Shown here piece after piece: positions 53,601 to 61,983 of a DNA stretch of 64,000 nucleotides. Every line of letters begins with the position of its first letter. Position 1 is the first letter of the stretch. The position numbers and the translations under genes are program-made. The notes under the pieces are model-generated. The model worked only from the letters and a program-made list of their open reading frames with translations. It had not been told where the DNA came from and made no database searches. This stretch comes from an uncultured Collinsella sp. (lineage in GTDB: Bacteria; Actinomycetota; Coriobacteriia; Coriobacteriales; Coriobacteriaceae): the NCBI GenBank assembly GCA_900768795.1, contig CAAGEH010000008.1:113840-177839 (forward strand). Direction: 5' to 3'.

Positions 53601-54141
53601 CACCATCGTGAAGAAAGCATGCCGCTTCGAATACTGCATCTTTCTCAGCCGTGCCTTTAAGGGTTCCCGCGTGTTGTGAACCGTCCGTTGCGATAAAGGA
53701 GTACGACCCGTCGTGATGTACCGTTCCCGAAAGCATCCATAGCGCAAACTGTGTTGCTGCCCGCGCGGCGTCTTTGCTGAATTGTTTACCGCCAATGCTG
53801 GCGGTGACGGGATAGCCATTGTGCACAATGGCAGCGCGCGCGTCATTTACCCAGCTCCAGCCGTTGGTATAGGTTATCCACGACTGGTAGGGAGGATTGT
53901 CGAGCGCCTGGTCGAGACAGTAGGAAACCGTCCCGTCTTTAGCGCTATATCCCGAAAAACCTTTGTATGGTCCCATGCCCGGAATGGTTAGCGAGAACTG
54001 CATCGTATCGTTGCCGTCCTTTGCTCGCGCCGCCGAAGGCATCTGCAGCTGGGCAGAAAGGCTTGCGAGTGCTAGAGACGCAAACAATAGGACTAACGCG
54101 CATCGCCCCATGCGAGACTTAAGGGCGGCTGGTGCTTTCAT
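50608..54141 (-). CDS. Surface adhesin with thioester domain, Cna_B/SpaA repeats and LPQTG anchor
   Basis: The 1,177-residue protein has a signal peptide (about 1-40), then a thioester domain in which Cys75 (VSYCLDQAL) and Gln131 (AATQFALWML) match the known Cys-Gln bond pattern used for covalent binding to host proteins. At least five SpaA/Cna_B-like domains follow, each ending KAPEGY-like (for example TVAETKAPEGYTLNTESIEI, VIKETKAPEGYLLDES). A different domain (SYTIDARNTSNTWVDEF) precedes a Glu/Lys-rich linker. The C-terminus is RALPQTGIITVSLVF, a membrane helix, and IIKNRMI. GGAGG lies before ATG 54141. The adjacent sortase probably anchors it. Confidence 0.88.
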   Translation of the reverse strand: MKAPAALKSRMGRCALVLLFASLALASLSAQLQMPSAARAKDGNDTMQFSLTIPGMGPYKGFSGYSAKDGTVSYCLDQALDNPPYQSWITYTNGWSWVNDARAAIVHNGYPVTASIGGKQFSKDAARAATQFALWMLSGTVHHDGSYSFIATDGSQHAGTLKGTAEKDAVFEAACFLHDGATSGTLKAPHNRTKVFHSIKDPTTGHEKQNMLYVMPGVEITVAKESAEADVTANNGKYTLEGAVFDVFTENGTKVETITTGKTGKATVSLDKNRSYYLVETKAPEGFAKQEGKIAFKTGDDNSTVKVEDKPVTAKIKVVKVDAAVHDDKQAGASLAGAGFHLVSQGTPGWSADGETDAAGVVEFENVPLGKLTVAETKAPEGYTLNTESIEIEANANGETVVPLQSKVADTPIAFDLEISKLLKDSKDEESKIEKPAAGVRFELVSNSTGEVVGSITTNENGYADTSKDTSLWFGRGERPSGAAGAIPYDRAGYTAHEVEETVPEGYAHIDDWNISAEQMQNGAHLQYIVNNHELGSHIQIVKCDALSDETVKLAGFTFQLLDADRNPIDQECWYPQHVTTSTFTTDENGSVTLPQSLKPGTYYLKETEAVSPYLLLSEPVAFEVPDGAGQDAICTIKVSDKRATGRIEVLKRIKGTDTPLADASFDVIARKEIVSPTGEVEAAEGEVVAQITTDDEGKAATPELPLGCGSATYVIKETKAPEGYLLDESEHEITLTYEDAQAPVVFEQVQIENDFTKIDITKTDITGKSEVEGAKLSVMDADGKEIDSWTSNSEPHRVEHIKPGVYTLTEIQTPRTYDQAGFISFEVKNTGEVQQVEMKDSPIEISAEIDKRQEVAGGKNKTYSYTIDARNTSNTWVDEFTITDELEAATKGLARLDSLQTPQAFGDFDGKFNVWYRTTSTKADNKTAGNNDVPINADANEVEKDGIDENSANATLDDGHVNSWLADGSTRELLGEDGRALDYNGWRLWKSNLDTSVSTTLTVDELDLKENETITGIRFEYGRVEAGFTTRSNDSADWDREDLFDEHDDIESAEKSYENKQSDEDALAWRGAILTLTTTDAYEHEQALENTARVDAFRNGGGDKLEDHVSDRVVQSPEDEPKTPKTEEPSKPGDSPRGSRALPQTGIITVSLVFSALCTCCIVGTAIVHIIKNRMI

Positions 54142-54366
54142 GACGCTTCCTCCAAATCGCAATAGCTATAGGTACAGGTGAAAGCGTATGAAGCGGGAGT
54201 TTGGGCATTTCTTGCACGTGCTTGCCGAAACCATTCCCCAAATCTGTCAAACAGGAGTGTTCTAAGCTCGTTTTACATGGTTGCGCGTCGCGCGTTTATG
54301 GCAACAAGCAGAAAGAGTAACGATGTTGATGTGCATGCCTTTCACGTAAAACCCAAGAACGTGCTC

Positions 54367-54396
54367 TTGTGCTTATTTGTGCGCCCGCGCTATACT
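54367..54396 (+). promoter_or_regulatory. Promoter of tRNA-Gly
   Basis: TTGTGC (54367-54372) and TATACT (54391-54396) are 18 bases apart, 11 bases before the tRNA. Confidence 0.6.
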
Positions 54397-54407
54397 GAAC
54401 CGCACAT

Positions 54408-54482
54408 GCGGGCATCGCCAAGTGGTAAGGCATCAGCTTCCCAAGCTGACATCCGCGGGTTCGAGTCCCGTTGCCCGCTCCA
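54408..54482 (+). tRNA. tRNA-Gly (anticodon CCC)
   Basis: The acceptor GCGGGCA pairs with TGCCCGC. Stem TCAGC/GCTGA holds loop TTCCCAA with CCC at 54440-54442. The T-arm is GCGGGTTCGAGTCCCGT. CCA is encoded at 54480-54482. Confidence 0.95.
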
Positions 54483-54490
54483 TGCAATTC

Positions 54491-54517
54491 AAAAGAGCCG
54501 CGAAAGCGGCTCTTTTT
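54491..54517 (+). terminator. Terminator after tRNA-Gly
   Basis: AGAGCCGC and GCGGCTCT pair around GAAA and are followed by TTTT. Confidence 0.9.
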
Positions 54518-54527
54518 CGTAGGCTCT

Positions 54528-54671
54528 TAGGGGGCAACGGGGCTCGAACCCGACAGGGCGCGAGCGTTCGTGGGGCGGTCAGGTTGGTCGTCACACAGCG
54601 AGCGTGCGAGCGCGCGGCGCGCGCGAAGCTGCGTATTCGCGCAGCGAATACGCGAGTCCCGTTGCCTCTCC
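54528..54671 (+). repeat. tRNA-associated structured element (tRNA-Gly copy)
   Basis: The left end GGCAACGGGGCTCG (54533-54546) is inverted at the right end CGAGTCCCGTTGCC (54653-54666); the right end is also a direct copy of the tRNA-Gly tail. Just inside the left end is CGAACCCGACAGGGCGCGAG, like the other elements. A perfect palindrome GCGTATTCGC/GCGAATACGC lies at 54631-54653. There is no coding frame. The rest of the gap to purB holds only its ribosome site. Confidence 0.65.
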
Positions 54672-54822
54672 AGATTTTCGTTGCCGTGCTTTTTTCTGTT
54701 AAGCGCATGGAGCTCGAAAGATGAGATCGTCCCTTGCGCCAAGCTTGCCGCAAATCGGCATTTCTGCACGCTACAATAAGAGCATTACGACCGACGTGCC
54801 AATAACCAAAAAGGAGCCGTTC

Positions 54823-56169
54823 ATGATCGATCGCTATACGCGTCCCGAAATGGGTCACATCTTCTCGCTCGAGAACAAATATGCCATCTGGCAGGAGATT
54901 GAGGTTCTTGCCTGCGAAGCTCAGGCTGAACTCGGCAAGATCGGTATCACCAAAGAAGAAGCCAAGTGGATTCGCGACCACGCAAATTTCGAAAAGGCAA
55001 AGGTCGACGAGATCGAGGAAGTCACACGTCACGATGTCATCGCGTTCCTCACCAACATGAAGGAGTACATTGACGCCGACGTTCCCGAGGGCGAGCCAAA
55101 GCCCAGCCGCTGGGTTCACTACGGCATGACGAGCTCCGACCTGGGTGACACGGCACTTTGCTATCAGCTCACGCAGGCATGCGATCTCATCATCGAAGAC
55201 GTCAAGAAGCTCGGCGCCATCTGCAAGCGCCGTGCATTCGAGGAGCGCAATACGCTCTGTGCCGGCCGCACGCACGGCATTCATGCTGAGCCCATGACCT
55301 TTGGCATGAAGTTCGGTTCCTGGGCATGGGAGCTCAAGCGCGATCTCGACCGTCTTGAGGACGCGCGCAAAAACGTTGCCTTTGGCGCTATCTCGGGTGC
55401 CGTGGGAACCTACAGTTCCATCGACCCGTTTATCGAGGAGTACGTCTGCGAGCATCTCGGTCTCGTGCACGACCCGCTGTCCACGCAGGTCATCAGCCGC
55501 GATCACCATGCATACCTCGCCGGAGTGCTCGCCACCACAGCTGCCACCTGCGAGCGCATCGCCACCGAGGTCCGCAACCTGCAGAAGACCGACACCCTCG
55601 AGGCTGAGGAGCCATTCCGCAAGGGTCAAAAGGGAAGCTCGGCCATGCCGCACAAGCGCAACCCCATCACCATGGAGAAGGTTTGCGGCCTCTCGCGTGT
55701 GGTCAAGGCCAACGCGCAGGTCGCATTCGACAACGTTGCCCTGTGGCATGAGCGCGATATCTCGCACAGCTCTGCCGAGCGCGTTGCCCAGGCCGACAGC
55801 TTCATCGCTCTCGACCACATGTTCCAGTGCCTCATTCGCGTGATTGACGGCTTGCAGCTCTATCCGGCGCGCATGATGGCAAACCTTAACAAGACCCGTG
55901 GTCTCATCTTCTCGTCTAAGGTGCTGCTGGCTCTCGTCGATACGGGCATCACCCGCGAGGACGCCTACGCCATCGTGCAGGAAAACGCCATGGCCACCTG
56001 GCACGAGGTGCAGGACTGCGTCGCCGGCCCCACGTTCAAGGAGCGCCTCGAGGCCGATCCACGCTGCACCGTGAGCCAGGAGAAGCTCGATGAAATCTTC
56101 GATCCGTGGGACTTCCTCACGCGCATCGATGTCGTCTTCGATCGACTCGAGCAGCTCGATTTCGACTAA
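54823..56169 (+). CDS. purB: Adenylosuccinate lyase
   Basis: PurB splits SAICAR and adenylosuccinate in purine synthesis. The 448-residue protein begins YTRPEMGHIFSLENKYAIWQ, has the catalytic-His motif GRTHGIHAEPMTFG, and the signature GSSAMPHKRNPITME. AAGGAG lies upstream of ATG 54823. A terminator follows. A long frame on the opposite strand is only a shadow. Confidence 0.97.
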   Translation: MIDRYTRPEMGHIFSLENKYAIWQEIEVLACEAQAELGKIGITKEEAKWIRDHANFEKAKVDEIEEVTRHDVIAFLTNMKEYIDADVPEGEPKPSRWVHYGMTSSDLGDTALCYQLTQACDLIIEDVKKLGAICKRRAFEERNTLCAGRTHGIHAEPMTFGMKFGSWAWELKRDLDRLEDARKNVAFGAISGAVGTYSSIDPFIEEYVCEHLGLVHDPLSTQVISRDHHAYLAGVLATTAATCERIATEVRNLQKTDTLEAEEPFRKGQKGSSAMPHKRNPITMEKVCGLSRVVKANAQVAFDNVALWHERDISHSSAERVAQADSFIALDHMFQCLIRVIDGLQLYPARMMANLNKTRGLIFSSKVLLALVDTGITREDAYAIVQENAMATWHEVQDCVAGPTFKERLEADPRCTVSQEKLDEIFDPWDFLTRIDVVFDRLEQLDFD

Positions 56170-56190
56170 TTCCTTGCTAAAACCAGACAC

Positions 56191-56238
56191 CAAGGTGGAA
56201 GCGACCGCGATATACGTGGCGCTTCCACCTTGTTTATA
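56191..56238 (+). terminator. Rho-independent terminator of purB
   Basis: CAAGGTGGAAGCG pairs with CGCTTCCACCTTG (13 bases) and is followed by TTTATAT. Confidence 0.85.
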
Positions 56239-56304
56239 TGGTGTAGCCGTGTGCGTTCGCGACATATCGGGGATAATGGCGGCAGTAAAAAAGGAGTTCC
56301 CGCA

Positions 56305-56571
56305 ATGATTGAATTTGATTACACGCCGCAGGGCGTCTGCTCGCGCAATATCCACCTCGTTCTCGACGACGAGGGTAAGACCATTCTCGACTGCTCATTC
56401 ACAGGAGGTTGCAACGGCAATCTCAAGGCGATTTCCAAGCTCGTTAAGGGCGCCCCGTGCGAACGCGTCGTCGAGGTTCTCTCGGGCAACACGTGTGGAC
56501 CCCGTTCCACCTCGTGCGCAGATCAACTTGCACAGGCTATTGCCCAAGCTGTGGAGCAGGCGCATGAGTGA
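56305..56571 (+). CDS. TSCPD-domain protein
   Basis: The 88-residue Cys-rich protein (HLVLDDEGKTILDCSFTGGC, CGPRSTSCADQLAQAI) matches the small TSCPD family, a domain also found at the end of class II ribonucleotide reductases. Free-standing copies have no known function; metal binding is suspected. AAGGAG precedes ATG 56305. It overlaps the next gene by 8 bases. Confidence 0.8.
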   Translation: MIEFDYTPQGVCSRNIHLVLDDEGKTILDCSFTGGCNGNLKAISKLVKGAPCERVVEVLSGNTCGPRSTSCADQLAQAIAQAVEQAHE

Positions 56572-57775
56572 TTCCTCTAATAGAGGGGTGTCTCGTCGCG
56601 GCTTTGTCGTCGGAAGCGCGCTGAGCGCCATGGCCGCCGGTGTGGCTGCGGCTCTCGGCGGGTGCTCCAAATCTACAAGCGATGACGGCAAAGACGGAAA
56701 ACCGCAGGTAATCACCGACAACTCAAAGATCATTTCGGTTACTGACGACTACAAATACAAATCATTCGACATGAAGCCCGTGGCGACGTGGACGTTGCCG
56801 CTCGGTACGCTTCTTTTCCATAGCGATGGACCGTATTGCGCGGCGATGATGGCACCCGAGTCCGCTCGGCATGTCAACACGCTTGGTGTGCTCAGCCTTG
56901 AATCGGGCACGCTCACCACGCTTCTCGAGGAACCCGTGCACAAGTCGAATTACGGATTCTTCGATGTGCGCTGCGCGACAGGCATTTTTGCCTGGGTCGA
57001 GATGAATTTTTCCACACTGGCGTGGACGCTCTACGCGCAGCCGCTTTCGCAGGGCACGCTCACGGGCAAGCCGATCAAAATCGATCACGGCAACAAAAAC
57101 TACGAACCTGCGCAGTTCGAGACGGTTGGTTCGACGATTATCTGGTACAAGATGCCGACCGAATCGGGCGCAAAAGCCACCGAAGAGTCGGTGTGCTATC
57201 TGCGTGGAATCGGCGATACGAATACGACCGAAATCTGGCGCTCGACCGGTCGCTTTGGATCAAAACCCCATGTGAGCGACAAGATTCTCACCATCACGCC
57301 GCGTGTGCGCAACAGTGAGGGCGTCTATTACGGGATGACCGCGATCGATCTTGCCAACAACAACGTTAAACGTGCCCAGCTGGTGCTTCCGTCGGGTGTC
57401 AAGCCGTTCGAGGCCGTCTACTTCAACGATGTTTTTGCCTTTTCGATCGAGCAGAGCTATTCGGATGTCGGCAGCTTGGGAGAAATGGGCACCTATATCG
57501 GAGTCGAGGGCGGTCCATATTTGAGCTACAGCCGCGAGCCGTTTGCCTGCGTTTGCGGCAAAGGCACCCGTTATGTGGTCAAGACAAAGTCATCCCATGT
57601 GATTTTCGACAGCAAGACTAAGACGTACGACGCCATTGCATCTCCCGACCGTACGGTCGGCTTTGGCGATTTTCCTGCAACTCAGGGTAAATCGAGTAAA
57701 TTCGTGACGTTCTCCGCTACGCGTGATGCGCAGGGAATCCCCGAGTCGGTCACCGCACGTGTATTCGAACTTTAG
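56564..57775 (+). CDS. Exported protein with Tat-like and lipobox signal, beta-propeller-like
   Basis: The 403-residue product has NRGVSRRGFVVGSALSAM, a twin-Arg signal, followed by AAALGGCSKST, a lipobox with Cys near residue 34. It may therefore be a Tat-exported lipoprotein. The rest has repeated short blocks such as GTLLFHSDGPYCAAMM and SEGVYYGMTAIDLANNNVKR, which suggests a beta-propeller. I do not recognise a specific family. It is translationally coupled to the TSCPD gene (overlap of 8 bases). Confidence 0.7.
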   Translation: MSDSSNRGVSRRGFVVGSALSAMAAGVAAALGGCSKSTSDDGKDGKPQVITDNSKIISVTDDYKYKSFDMKPVATWTLPLGTLLFHSDGPYCAAMMAPESARHVNTLGVLSLESGTLTTLLEEPVHKSNYGFFDVRCATGIFAWVEMNFSTLAWTLYAQPLSQGTLTGKPIKIDHGNKNYEPAQFETVGSTIIWYKMPTESGAKATEESVCYLRGIGDTNTTEIWRSTGRFGSKPHVSDKILTITPRVRNSEGVYYGMTAIDLANNNVKRAQLVLPSGVKPFEAVYFNDVFAFSIEQSYSDVGSLGEMGTYIGVEGGPYLSYSREPFACVCGKGTRYVVKTKSSHVIFDSKTKTYDAIASPDRTVGFGDFPATQGKSSKFVTFSATRDAQGIPESVTARVFEL

Positions 57776-57955
57776 TTGTACCTAAGCCGCAGCGCCCCCG
57801 CTGAAAGAAACGCCCTCCTTGAGGGAATAACCAATACTGCTGAGCTCACATGCGCATAGCCCCTGTTCCCCGTTGACGGCATACGGCTATGTAAATGTGT
57901 GCATATTGCGTTAAAATGATTGAGTTAATCTTGTTTTGAGATAGGGAGGCCTGAT

Positions 57956-58675
57956 ATGGCTTCGGACGCAAAAAAGATTCTTCTGGTTGAAGACGAAAAG
58001 GCCATCCGCGACGCTGTTGCCGCGTATCTTGAGCGTGAGGGCTATTGGGTTGTCGGCGTCGGTGACGGTCAGTCTGCCGTTGAGGAGTTCGAGAAGCATC
58101 AGTTTGATCTCATCGTGCTCGACCTCATGCTTCCCAAGCTTTCTGGCGAGCGCGTATGCCGTGCCATCCGCGATACCTCCGATGTGCCCATCATCATGCT
58201 CACGGCAAAAGGCGAGGTCGAAGACCGTATTATCGGTCTCGAGCTTGGCGCTGACGACTACCTTATCAAGCCATTCTCCCCGCGCGAGCTTGTCGCCCGT
58301 GTCCGCGCCCTTTTCCGCCGCGCACACCAGGCAGACGAGCCTGCGGTCGAGGTTCTCGACTTCGGGGATCTTGTGATCGACATTTCAGGCCATAAGATTC
58401 TCGTCGAGGGCAAAGAGGTTGACCTCACGGCCTCCGAGTTCAAGCTGCTTACCACGCTTGCGCGCCATCCCGGTCGTGTTTACAACCGCATGGAGCTTGT
58501 CGAGAAGGTTCTCGGCTATGACTTCGAGGGCTACGAGCGCACCATCGACTCTCACGTCAAGAATCTCCGTGCAAAGCTTGGCGACGATCCCAAGAACCCC
58601 AAATGGCTCTATACGGTTCACGGCGTCGGATATCGTTTCGAGGCTCCTCAGTCCGATAAGGCGATCGAGAAATAA
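57956..58675 (+). CDS. OmpR/PhoB-type response regulator
   Basis: The 239-residue protein has a receiver domain with phospho-acceptor Asp56 (LIVLDLMLPKLSG), Lys in DDYLIKPFSPREL, and a C-terminal winged helix (GYERTIDSHVKNLRAKLGDD, YTVHGVGYRFE). GGGAGG precedes the ATG. It is followed after 3 bases by its likely kinase. Stimulus and targets are unknown; the closest analogues are MtrA/RegX3-like regulators. Confidence 0.92.
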   Translation: MASDAKKILLVEDEKAIRDAVAAYLEREGYWVVGVGDGQSAVEEFEKHQFDLIVLDLMLPKLSGERVCRAIRDTSDVPIIMLTAKGEVEDRIIGLELGADDYLIKPFSPRELVARVRALFRRAHQADEPAVEVLDFGDLVIDISGHKILVEGKEVDLTASEFKLLTTLARHPGRVYNRMELVEKVLGYDFEGYERTIDSHVKNLRAKLGDDPKNPKWLYTVHGVGYRFEAPQSDKAIEK

Positions 58676-58678
58676 CAT

Positions 58679-60268
58679 ATGCTTCCGGCACGCTTTGTCA
58701 TAGATCAAAAGCACAGCAAGGATAACGAGGCGGGTTCACGCGCGAGCTGGAACACGCCTCGTTCCGATTCTCGCTCCGGCATGAGCTACGGATCGCGCAT
58801 GGCGCTGTCGTTCGCTCTTACCTCGCTCATGACGGTTATCGTGCTTGTTGTCGTCGTTTCCGTTGTGTGGGGTACTGCCTTTTCGGACTACACACGCGCC
58901 AACGTCGCCGAGGTCGCTGACGTTACGGCACAGAAACTTGCCAAATCGTACGAGGCGCACGGCCAATGGTCCGCAGAGTATTTGCGTTCGGTGGCAGAGT
59001 CGAGCCAGGTCTCCAAGGATCTGGGTATTCAGGTCGTCAACGCCAAGGGAAAGATTCTCTACGACGATTCGTGGCCCACGGCGGCACTTGTTTCTGACTC
59101 CGACGAATCAACGAGCGGCGATTCGGGCTCGGCAGCTATTGAGGCGAGCGAGCATGCGACTAAATCTAAGACCCATGCTCTTGTCTCTACGGCGCCGACC
59201 GACCAGGCAAGTACGGTTATCGCTCCGATCACGTTGAAAAACGGGACCGATGTCGGCAAAGTTCGCGTTTGGGTGCTCGGATCGGATGCTCTTCTCACCA
59301 AGGCGGACAACGCGTTTCGCACCAAGACCTTCAACGCGATGGCGCTCGCCGCTATCGTTGCGATTGTGATCTCCATCGCGATCGGTTATCTCGTTTCGAG
59401 GATGCTCACCAATCCCATTCGTCGTATCACGTCTACGGCAAAGCAGATTCGCGATGGCGATTTGTCGGCGCGCACGGGCCTGCGCGGCGACGACGAAATC
59501 GACCAGCTTGGCGAGACCTTTGACGAGATGGCGACTTCGCTCGAGAAGGACCTTAAGCACGAAAAGCGCCTTACATCCGATGTGGCGCATGAGCTGCGCA
59601 CGCCGCTTATGGCGATGCTCGCCACCGTCGAGGCCATGCAAGACGGTGTGTACCCCACCGACGAGGAGCACCTCGAGACCGTTGCGTCCGAGACGCGTCG
59701 CCTTTCCCGCTTGGTCCAGCAGATGCTCGACCTTTCGCGCATGGAGAACCATACCGCGCCGCTCAACATCGAACCGATCGAGATGGTTCCGTTCGTCCGT
59801 CATATCGTCAATGCGCAAGAGCAGCTTTTTGTGGCCCGTGACCTGCGTCTTCGTTTCTCCGATGATACCGATGGCCGCAACGATACCATCGAAGCCGATC
59901 CCGACATGATTACGCAAGCGATTATCAACCTCATGAGCAACGCCATGCGTTATACGCCCGAGGGCGGCTGGGTGCTGGTGTCGGTGGGGCTCGACCGCAA
60001 ACATCTCACCATTTCCGTCTCCGATACGGGGATCGGCATCGCCAAAGAGGACCTATCGCGCATCTTCGGCAGATTCTGGCGTGCAGATGCAAGCCGTGCG
60101 CGCGAGGCGGGCGGCCTTGGCGTCGGTCTTGCCGTAACCAAGCAGATTATCGAGCGTCACCATGGCTTCATTTCGGTTGAGTCGGAACTTGGAAAGGGTA
60201 CGACTTTTACGATTCATCTGCCGCGCGAGCACGCATCGAGCAGTTCATCCACTACAATGGAGCACTAG
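58679..60268 (+). CDS. Sensor histidine kinase
   Basis: The 529-residue kinase has two helices flanking an outside domain (helices near 38-65 and 215-240), a HAMP linker (NPIRRITSTAKQIRDGDLSA), the H-box DVAHELRTPLMAML with phospho-acceptor His304, and an ATPase domain with N-box INLMSNAMRYTP and GTGIG-type DTGIGIAKED, GGLGVGLAVTKQI. It forms a two-component pair with the preceding regulator. Confidence 0.93.
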   Translation: MLPARFVIDQKHSKDNEAGSRASWNTPRSDSRSGMSYGSRMALSFALTSLMTVIVLVVVVSVVWGTAFSDYTRANVAEVADVTAQKLAKSYEAHGQWSAEYLRSVAESSQVSKDLGIQVVNAKGKILYDDSWPTAALVSDSDESTSGDSGSAAIEASEHATKSKTHALVSTAPTDQASTVIAPITLKNGTDVGKVRVWVLGSDALLTKADNAFRTKTFNAMALAAIVAIVISIAIGYLVSRMLTNPIRRITSTAKQIRDGDLSARTGLRGDDEIDQLGETFDEMATSLEKDLKHEKRLTSDVAHELRTPLMAMLATVEAMQDGVYPTDEEHLETVASETRRLSRLVQQMLDLSRMENHTAPLNIEPIEMVPFVRHIVNAQEQLFVARDLRLRFSDDTDGRNDTIEADPDMITQAIINLMSNAMRYTPEGGWVLVSVGLDRKHLTISVSDTGIGIAKEDLSRIFGRFWRADASRAREAGGLGVGLAVTKQIIERHHGFISVESELGKGTTFTIHLPREHASSSSSTTMEH

Positions 60269-60370
60269 GTTTTTCTCGTCAGGGTTAAGGAGGAGTTCCT
60301 GCCGCTCCCTTTCGAGGCCTCATGTGCATAGCGCATGTTTCAAACGTCACCGTATAAGGAGTTGACTCAC

Positions 60371-61258
60371 GTGAGTTCGATGGAGCGTCGTCCCGATTCG
60401 CATGGTAAGGTCCGCGATATTTACGATACGGGCGATAGCCTGTTGATGGTCGCTACCGACCGCATCTCGGCATTCGACTTTATTCTTCCCGATGAGATTC
60501 CCTTCAAGGGAGAAGTTCTCAACCGCATCTCTGCGTTCTGGTTCAACAAGTTTGCCGACATCGTCCCCAACCACCTGATCTCAATCGACGTGGACGATTT
60601 CCCTGCGTCCTTTGCCGAGTATCGCAACTATCTCGCGGGTCGTTCCATGCTTGTCAAAAAGGCAAAGACCATTCCAATCGAGTGCATCGTTCGCGGCTAC
60701 CTCACGGGTTCTGGCAAGAAGACCTATGACGAGAACGGCACGGTTTGTGGCATCAAACTGCCTGCTGGCCTTACCGAGGCCTCCAAGCTTCCCGAGCCGA
60801 TTTTCACGCCGTCTACCAAGGCTGCTCTTGGCGATCATGACGAGAACATCTCGTTTGAGAAGTGCGCCGAAATCGTCGGTGAAGACATTGCGACTCAGAT
60901 TCGCGATCTCTCGCTCAAGATTTACAAGGCGGCTGCCGAGTATGCCGCGACGCGCGGCATCGTCATCGCCGACACCAAGTTCGAGTTCGGCATCATCGAC
61001 GGAAAGGTCACGCTCATCGATGAGTGCCTGACCCCCGATTCCAGCCGTTTCTGGCCTGCAGCTACCTATGAGGAGGGCAAGGTTCAGCCCAGCTACGACA
61101 AGCAGTATGTCCGCAATTGGCTCCGCGCCAATTGGGATATGCAGGGAGACGCCCCGCATCTGCCCGCCGACGTCATCGCAGAAACCACCAAGAAATACTG
61201 CGAGGCGTACGAGATTCTCACGGGCACCAAATTCGAAACCATGAAGGAGAACGCGTAA
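60371..61258 (+). CDS. purC: SAICAR synthetase
   Basis: PurC joins aspartate to CAIR in purine synthesis. The 295-residue product has GKVRDIYDTGDSLLMVATDR, CIVRGYLTGSGKKTYDENGT, and IVIADTKFEFGIIDGKVTLI. I chose the GTG at 60371 because AAGGAG lies 9 bases before it; the ATG at 60335 has no such site. It is followed directly by a membrane protein gene. Confidence 0.94.
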   Translation: MSSMERRPDSHGKVRDIYDTGDSLLMVATDRISAFDFILPDEIPFKGEVLNRISAFWFNKFADIVPNHLISIDVDDFPASFAEYRNYLAGRSMLVKKAKTIPIECIVRGYLTGSGKKTYDENGTVCGIKLPAGLTEASKLPEPIFTPSTKAALGDHDENISFEKCAEIVGEDIATQIRDLSLKIYKAAAEYAATRGIVIADTKFEFGIIDGKVTLIDECLTPDSSRFWPAATYEEGKVQPSYDKQYVRNWLRANWDMQGDAPHLPADVIAETTKKYCEAYEILTGTKFETMKENA

Positions 61259-61900
61259 GTGAGTACTCGCAGCCCCATGAATAAGCGATCGCAGACAAAA
61301 GAAGTCACCGGAATGGCGCGCAAGTCTGCAGCGTCCGCAAAGCCGGCACGTGCCGCAGCCTCGTCGGTCCATGTTGTTTCATCTTCGTCTAAGTCTCGTC
61401 GTAAAGAGCTTGAGAAAGGCGAATCTCTCGCCGGCTTGAGCCGCGAGGAGAAGCGTGCTCGCAAGCAGGAGCTGCGCGCCAAGGATGACCGTATCTATAC
61501 GGTCTCCACGTTGTTGACTCAGGATGACGAGGACTACAAAAAGCGCCGCCGCCTTTGGTGGATGCTCCTTGGCCTGGGCATGCTTACGATCTTGATCCTG
61601 TGGGTTTGGCTGTTTATGGGCGGCACCAACGGCAAGGTTCAGACGCTTCCGCAGATTATTGCCATTGTCTTTGCCTATGCCGTGATCATCGTGGCGTTCA
61701 TTTACGATTTCGTTCGCATTCGCCCGCTGCGCAACATGTATCGCGCTAAGGCGGAGGGCATGACCGACAAGCAGATGACCGCGCTTATTGAGAAAGCTGC
61801 AGCTGAGGAAGATCGCAAGCGTGCGGAAAAAGCCGCAAAGAACGGTTCGAAGGCTTCCGATAAGTCGGTAGACAAGAAGGATGACAAAAAGTCCAAGTAG
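61259..61900 (+). CDS. Two-helix membrane protein
   Basis: The 213-residue protein has a basic, Ala/Ser-rich N-terminus, a charged linker, two hydrophobic helices (LWWMLLGLGMLTILILWVWL and IIAIVFAYAVIIVAFIYDFV), and a Lys-rich tail. The GTG start directly follows the purC stop with AAGGAG. Family unknown. Confidence 0.7.
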   Translation: MSTRSPMNKRSQTKEVTGMARKSAASAKPARAAASSVHVVSSSSKSRRKELEKGESLAGLSREEKRARKQELRAKDDRIYTVSTLLTQDDEDYKKRRRLWWMLLGLGMLTILILWVWLFMGGTNGKVQTLPQIIAIVFAYAVIIVAFIYDFVRIRPLRNMYRAKAEGMTDKQMTALIEKAAAEEDRKRAEKAAKNGSKASDKSVDKKDDKKSK

Positions 61901-61927
61901 TCGAAAGCGAACCGACTAACAAGAAGG

Positions 61928-61967
61928 GGGCGTGCATGCGGGTCGAAGCGCATGGACGTCCTTTTTT
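61928..61967 (+). terminator. Rho-independent terminator
   Basis: GGGCGTGCATGCG pairs with CGCATGGACGTCC with two mismatches and is followed by six T. Confidence 0.65.
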
Positions 61968-61983
61968 ATGTTACGTAATCGTG

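Noticed and set aside
54433..56355. 640-codon open frame antisense to purB
   Set aside because: It lies wholly opposite a conserved purB with codon positions out of phase, crosses the tRNA-Gly and its terminator, and has no family similarity. High-GC genes often leave such shadows.
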